This document shows, piece by piece, positions 44,475 to 48,859 of a DNA stretch of 48,859 nucleotides. The stretch covers positions 1-48,859 of the forward strand of contig CAZWJS010000004.1 in assembly GCA_964634895.1 (NCBI GenBank). Direction: 5' to 3'. A program made the position numbers and the translations under genes. The notes below the pieces were generated by a model. It did no database searches and was not told the DNA's origin. It saw only the letters and a list, made by a program, of their open reading frames with translations. Position 1 is the first letter of the stretch, and each line of letters opens with the position of its first letter. Source of the stretch: CG-Epi1 sp964634895. GTDB lineage: Archaea; Thermoplasmatota; Poseidoniia; MGIII; CG-Epi1.

Positions 44475-47155
44475 AGATAAATTCAAAATTAATTTCAGCC
44501 TTAGTTGCCAGAGGACTTTCAGAACCAACACTGGCCCAATCTTCAGCTTGGCCAGTTATTGATTCAGAGTCTAACGTTTTGTTGATAGCACCTACTGGTG
44601 TTGGAAAAACTGAAGCTGCGATGGTTCCTTTATTTCATAGAATCTTGGAACAGGATTCTAAACCAATTACTTTTCTTTACATAACTCCTCTTCGTTCTTT
44701 GAATCGTGATATGCTTCGTCGTTTGCAAGATATTGGTGATGATATTGGAGTTAGTGTTGCAGTAAGGCATGGTGACACATCAGCTTCTGAAAGAACACGG
44801 CAATCCAAAAATCCACCGCAGATTCTGATTACAACACCTGAAACTTTGCAGATTATGCTTTCAGGAAAGAGATTACGAGAGAATTTGTCAAGTGTTCAGG
44901 CTGTAGTTGTTGATGAAGTCCATGAATTGGCATCTGGTGAGCGTGGAGCTCAGCTTAGCATTGCATTGGAGAGACTAGTTTTGTTATCAGGAGAATATCA
45001 AAGAATAGGGCTTAGCGCGACAGTTGGTACTCCAGATAAAGTAGCCTCATTTCTTGGTGGAGATAGAAAAGTTGAGATTCTCACTCCAAAATTAGAACGT
45101 AAGATGGATTTGCTGGTTCACACTCCTGAACCAGTTTCAGAGGATGATGAACTTGTCAATGAATTGTATTGGGAACCAGAAAGGGTAGCTGCTTTGAGAT
45201 ATTCAGCAGAAGCTTCTACAATGGGACCTACTCTTCTTTTTGTTAATACTAGAGATACAGCTGAATCCATAGGTGTAAGGTGGAATATGTGGGATCCAGA
45301 GGCAAGTATTCATGTTCACCATGGTTCTTTGAGTAAGGAGGTTAGAATTGAGGCTGAGGAGGATTACCGTAAAGGTGACGTGAACACCCTAATTTGTACA
45401 TCATCATTAGAATTGGGTATTGATGTTGGTAATACTGCACTTGTAATACAGTACAATTCACCGCGTGATGCATCAAGAATGAGTCAACGTCTTGGTCGCT
45501 CAGGACATAGAATAAAGGAAACTGCAATTGGCCGCATTGTATCTACAGAAGCTACACAAATTCTTGAATCTGCAGTTATCGCTCGAAGAACTTTATCTGG
45601 TGAGCTTGAGAAATCAAGAATTAGAGAAATGCCGATGGCGGTCCTTGCCAATCAAATAATATCTTGGACTGTTTGTGACAAGAATGTCGATAAACTTACG
45701 TTTCTAAATACAATAAAACGAGCTTATCCTTTCCGTAAATTCAATGAGACCGAATTAGATGACCTCCTTGAATTGTTAGATCAAGTTCATCAGAATAGGA
45801 CAATTGGCAAGTCAGTAAGGCAAGGTCCAAGAGCAATGAAATATTTCCACGGTAATTTGTCTTTAATTCCTGATCAAAGAACTTATGGTGTAAGAGATAT
45901 TACTTCAAGAAAATTGATTGGTCGATTAGATGAACGTTTTATCCTAGACTTGGCACAGGGAGATCGTATCGTATTCCGTGGGGCTGTTTGGGCAGTTGTA
46001 GAAATTGATGAGCAAGTCATGGTTTCGCCTTCTACTTCCATTGGTGAATTACCTAGATGGATTGGTGAAGACATTCCAGTGCCCTTTTCTGTGGCTCAGG
46101 AGGCCTCTTTAAGACTCTCAGAAGGCAATTGGGAAGGATTGCCTATGACTGATGAAGCAAAGGAAGTATTGGTTGGTTACCACCAAAATATTTTGGATGC
46201 AGGAGTGATGCCCTCTCCAACTTGTCTTTCGATTGAGCAACATGAACGTTTGTTTATTGTAAATTATCCTGGCGGCAGTCGTCTGAACCGAACAATTGGT
46301 ATGATTGTTTCAGCAATGTTATCTGCTAAGTGTGGTTACAAAGTGAGTCATCAATTTGATCCTTATAGAGTCATAATTGATGCTCCCGCACGTACAACAG
46401 TGAAGGATATGCTGGCCATAATGAAGGGTTTTGCTTCAGATATCGGCAGTCTTCTTCGATTTGCAATAAAAGATAGTCCGGCACTTAAGTCACAATTATT
46501 GCATTCTGCCAGAAAGATGGGTGCAATTGCTCCTGATGCAGATGTTGGTAAATTTGGGATGAGAAAATTGATTGAAGCATATTCAGACACCCCTCTCTAT
46601 ACGGAAGCAGTCGAAAGATTTCTTTTTCATCAATTAGATGAGCAAGGTATGGAAGATTTTATTGCGAATATTAATGAAGGAAAGATTTCAGTTGTTTTAT
46701 CTCCAAAAACTCCTCATGGTTTTGCAGGTCTTGATCCCTACAGAGATTACCTGAAACCACCAAAATCAGATAGTTCGGTCATTACTGCTGTAAAACGTAG
46801 ATTAATGAGAACTGATTTGTCTTTGAAGTGTTTATCATGTGATAATTCCCGTAAGAGGAAAGTGAAAATGATTACTAAACATGAATTAGTATGTCCTAAA
46901 TGTAACAGTAGAATGGTTGCTTTGTTGCATCCTATGGAGATTGACAGAGAAGTTAGTGCTAAGAAATTGACTAAGTCAGCTTCTTTGGCAAAATCACATG
47001 GAGAAAGAGCAGCTTTGGTGATAGCTGGGAGAGGAATCGGACCAGATACGGCGGGAAGAATATTGCGTAAACAGTTAGGTGATAATTCGGATTTGGTTAA
47101 GGCAATCATTGAGGCTGAGATAACTTATGCAAGAACAAGAAGATTCTGGGATTAA
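44471..47155 (+). CDS. lhr: Lhr-family ATP-dependent DNA/RNA helicase
   Basis: An 894-residue superfamily 2 helicase. Motif I is APTGVGKTEAA, Ia region TPLRSLNRDML, motif II DEVHEL, motif III SATVG, motif IV LLFVNTRDTAE, motif V CTSSLELGIDVG and motif VI QRLGRSGHR. A winged helix and the Lhr core beta-sheet bundle follow. The C-terminal part has a four-Cys zinc element (CLSCDN, then CPKCNSRM) and a terminal GRGIGPDTAGRIL hairpin-like segment. Lhr-core proteins translocate 3'-5' and remodel forked DNA and DNA-RNA hybrids. It is coupled by ATGA to the metallophosphoesterase, the usual archaeal partner. Confidence 0.93.
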   Translation: MKINSKLISALVARGLSEPTLAQSSAWPVIDSESNVLLIAPTGVGKTEAAMVPLFHRILEQDSKPITFLYITPLRSLNRDMLRRLQDIGDDIGVSVAVRHGDTSASERTRQSKNPPQILITTPETLQIMLSGKRLRENLSSVQAVVVDEVHELASGERGAQLSIALERLVLLSGEYQRIGLSATVGTPDKVASFLGGDRKVEILTPKLERKMDLLVHTPEPVSEDDELVNELYWEPERVAALRYSAEASTMGPTLLFVNTRDTAESIGVRWNMWDPEASIHVHHGSLSKEVRIEAEEDYRKGDVNTLICTSSLELGIDVGNTALVIQYNSPRDASRMSQRLGRSGHRIKETAIGRIVSTEATQILESAVIARRTLSGELEKSRIREMPMAVLANQIISWTVCDKNVDKLTFLNTIKRAYPFRKFNETELDDLLELLDQVHQNRTIGKSVRQGPRAMKYFHGNLSLIPDQRTYGVRDITSRKLIGRLDERFILDLAQGDRIVFRGAVWAVVEIDEQVMVSPSTSIGELPRWIGEDIPVPFSVAQEASLRLSEGNWEGLPMTDEAKEVLVGYHQNILDAGVMPSPTCLSIEQHERLFIVNYPGGSRLNRTIGMIVSAMLSAKCGYKVSHQFDPYRVIIDAPARTTVKDMLAIMKGFASDIGSLLRFAIKDSPALKSQLLHSARKMGAIAPDADVGKFGMRKLIEAYSDTPLYTEAVERFLFHQLDEQGMEDFIANINEGKISVVLSPKTPHGFAGLDPYRDYLKPPKSDSSVITAVKRRLMRTDLSLKCLSCDNSRKRKVKMITKHELVCPKCNSRMVALLHPMEIDREVSAKKLTKSASLAKSHGERAALVIAGRGIGPDTAGRILRKQLGDNSDLVKAIIEAEITYARTRRFWD

Positions 47156-47204
47156 GGCTAATTCCAAAATGCATATTTTCTTATTCAGGTGATTATAGGA
47201 TATT

Positions 47205-48859
47205 GTGAATGACAGAGACAAAGTTGTATTTTCACGCCAAATAACCTTACCTGAGGTCGGTGAGAAGGGTCAGGAGGAATTAGAAGATACTGGAATTCTT
47301 ATTGTTGGCATGGGAGGTCTTGGTTGTCCTGTAGCTCACTATTTGATTAGTTCAGGAATTGGTTATTTGACAATAATGGATTCTGATAAGGTAGAATTGT
47401 CTAATTTGTCTCGTCAACCACTTTACACAGATGATGATGTTGGAACTCACAAAGTCAAAGCTGCTAAACAAGTTTTGAGTCATATGAATCCTAATGCCGT
47501 GATCAATGCGGTTGCTGAAGAATTGACAAATGATAATGCTTTGACTTATGCTAGTTCGCATGACTTTGTCATTGATTGTACAGACAACATTGATTCAAGA
47601 TATATTTTGTCTGATATTTGCCAATCAATTGACAAACCTTTGATTCATGGTGGAATTAGGGCTTTTGAAGGGAATGTTGGAGTATTTTTACCAGGAAGTG
47701 GATATTATCGAGCATTATATCCAAAACCACCTGCACCTGAATCAGTTCAGGATTGTTCGGTTACTGGTGTTCTGAGCACGTTTGTTGGTTGGGTTGGCAT
47801 GCATCAAGCATTATTGGCCATTCAGCTATCTCTTGATCTGATTAAAGAATCTTCATTTTATTATTTGGATGGTCGAAAGGGAACAGTTAGGCAAGTTGAA
47901 GTTCCAGATGTTGTAGTTGAGGAAAAAAAGGAATTTCCTAAAGTTTTACCAGACCACATGTCAGCCTCTGAATTGAAAGAAAGATTGGAATCAGATAATC
48001 CACCTTTACTGATAGATGTCAGAGGTGCAGATGAAAGAGCTGAAGTTAGGATAGAGGCTGAAGATTTGCATATTCCAATGGATGTTTTTGCTCAACGTTT
48101 TGGAGGTATACCAAGGCATGGTAACGTTGTTCTTTATTGTCATCTAGGTATTCGTTCTAATTCTGCAAGAGCATGGGTTGAATCACAAGGGATTGCCATC
48201 AGTCATCTTAGTGGTGGTATTGAATCTTGGTTATTCGAGAACATAGATGGTGCAGGAAATCCGATTGAATTAGCAAATAAATCTGAAAGTAGTGATTCTG
48301 AACCTGAAAAACCATTGACTTTGGAGGAACAAAATACTCAAGTTGTGGCTAACGCTAAAATGGAAGCTGAATTGGAGAAGATTAAGATAGAAGCGGAGCA
48401 TAGTGAATTGTCTAGTTTGATAGATCTAAAGGATAGATTGTTGAAACAAAGTTTAGAAGTTGAGAAACAGAAACAAGAGCATGAATTGAAATTAGAAGAA
48501 ATGAGAATTAGTGCTGAAGCTCAAAAGAATGATACTAAATTTTTGGTTGAAGCAGTTTATTTGGTTTACAATGATGGAAGATTATTGGGTCATGTTTTCT
48601 CAGAAGATCAACAAACCGATGCAGAAATTTTGACAAGTATGCTAATGGCGGTCAACGATTTCGTTGCGGACTCTTTAGGAGCAACAGGAAATATTGGTAA
48701 TTTAGAGTTTGGAGCCAATTCCATTGTAATTGAAAAAGCAGATCATTGTTACATGGTTTCAATGAACTATGGAGAGCCTTCAGATAGCCTTAGACAGGGT
48801 CTTAGAAAGCAGTTGACATTAATAGAAGATAAGTATTTAAAAGAATTAGAGGGCTGGGA
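47205..48859 (+). CDS. E1-like (ThiF/MoeB) - rhodanese - coiled coil - YNDGR domain fusion, 3' end outside window
   Basis: 551 complete codons are present, with no stop before the window ends. Residues 1-235 are a ThiF/MoeB adenylation domain: GMGGLG (35-40), DSDKVELSNLSRQ (59-71), DCTDN (124-128) and Cys184 in DCSVTGV. Residues 250-345 are a rhodanese domain with the active loop YCHLGIRSN (Cys312). Residues 375-440 are a Glu/Lys/Leu-rich coiled coil, and 449-551 match the YNDGR domain of the giant protein. The E1-rhodanese order recalls Uba4/MoeZ, which activate ubiquitin-like sulfur carriers. Both zinc CxxC pairs of MoeB appear to be missing. The start is GTG at 47205, with a TATA-like CATATTTT about 27-30 nt upstream. 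Confidence 0.88.
   Translation, partial: MNDRDKVVFSRQITLPEVGEKGQEELEDTGILIVGMGGLGCPVAHYLISSGIGYLTIMDSDKVELSNLSRQPLYTDDDVGTHKVKAAKQVLSHMNPNAVINAVAEELTNDNALTYASSHDFVIDCTDNIDSRYILSDICQSIDKPLIHGGIRAFEGNVGVFLPGSGYYRALYPKPPAPESVQDCSVTGVLSTFVGWVGMHQALLAIQLSLDLIKESSFYYLDGRKGTVRQVEVPDVVVEEKKEFPKVLPDHMSASELKERLESDNPPLLIDVRGADERAEVRIEAEDLHIPMDVFAQRFGGIPRHGNVVLYCHLGIRSNSARAWVESQGIAISHLSGGIESWLFENIDGAGNPIELANKSESSDSEPEKPLTLEEQNTQVVANAKMEAELEKIKIEAEHSELSSLIDLKDRLLKQSLEVEKQKQEHELKLEEMRISAEAQKNDTKFLVEAVYLVYNDGRLLGHVFSEDQQTDAEILTSMLMAVNDFVADSLGATGNIGNLEFGANSIVIEKADHCYMVSMNYGEPSDSLRQGLRKQLTLIEDKYLKELEGW
48553..48859 (+). other. YNDGR domain, copy 2 (E1/rhodanese fusion)
   Basis: It opens VYLVYNDGRLL, then TSMLMAVNDFVADSL, TGNIG and YGE, and ends LTLIEDKY. 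It aligns without gaps to the copy in the giant protein; I count about 38 identities in 86 positions by eye. It lies behind a coiled coil, whereas copy 1 lies behind an NTPase. Confidence 0.75.

Overview
The window is AT-rich archaeal chromosome. The lineage markers are sn-glycerol-1-phosphate dehydrogenase (archaeal lipid backbone), primase large subunit PriL, family B DNA polymerase, RFC small subunit, archaeal XPD and Lhr helicases, ribosomal protein eS1, a presenilin-like protease and archaeal TATA promoters. The N-terminal GLTNGN repeat protein, the very compact layout, the glutaryl-CoA dehydrogenase and the large surface protein fit a planktonic marine Thermoplasmatota lineage (Marine Group II 'Poseidoniia' or Marine Group III). 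That placement is inference. I see no CRISPR array, insertion sequence, prophage or rRNA.

Layout. 1-2117: partial GLTNGN repeat gene, FKBP isomerase, divergent egsA. 2094-4601 (minus): eS1 carrying a SAP domain, overlapping a small membrane protein and an Na+/solute symporter. 4684-7672: Usp-like protein coupled to a DASS transporter, then a convergent membrane protein. 7770-10155: DUF6015-like protein, XPD helicase, tRNA-Thr(CGT). 10156-12460 (minus): pgk and rfcS. 12547-13713: glutaryl-CoA dehydrogenase-like enzyme. 13698-17156 (minus): ABC-2 exporter operon ending in a pilin-like/lamin-tail protein. 17208-23926: priL, a membrane zinc-ribbon protein, a Cys/Met PLP enzyme, polB and a coupled membrane protein. 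23913-24401: flavin reductase. 24531-42668: one gene for a protein of about 6,045 residues. 42671-47155: tRNA-Gly(GCC) and an operon of intramembrane protease, metallophosphoesterase and Lhr helicase. 47205-end: E1-like/rhodanese fusion, cut by the window edge.

The most notable element is the giant protein. It has a secretion signal, a huge ectodomain of LamG, MAM-like, right-handed beta-helix and PKD-like modules, one membrane span, and a cytoplasmic STAND-like P-loop NTPase followed by a conserved 'YNDGR' domain. The same YNDGR domain reappears at the C-terminus of the E1/rhodanese/coiled-coil protein only 4.5 kb downstream. This suggests a surface receptor and an intracellular partner that share a module.

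Genes are packed with 1-24 nt overlaps. Several convergent pairs share a palindromic stop tetranucleotide, both tRNAs abut the end of an opposing gene, and many start codons lie about 26 nt after a TATA element, as expected for leaderless transcripts. At 17179-17186 one symmetric TATA appears to drive two divergent leaderless GTG-start genes. No gene-free stretch exceeds 300 bases.
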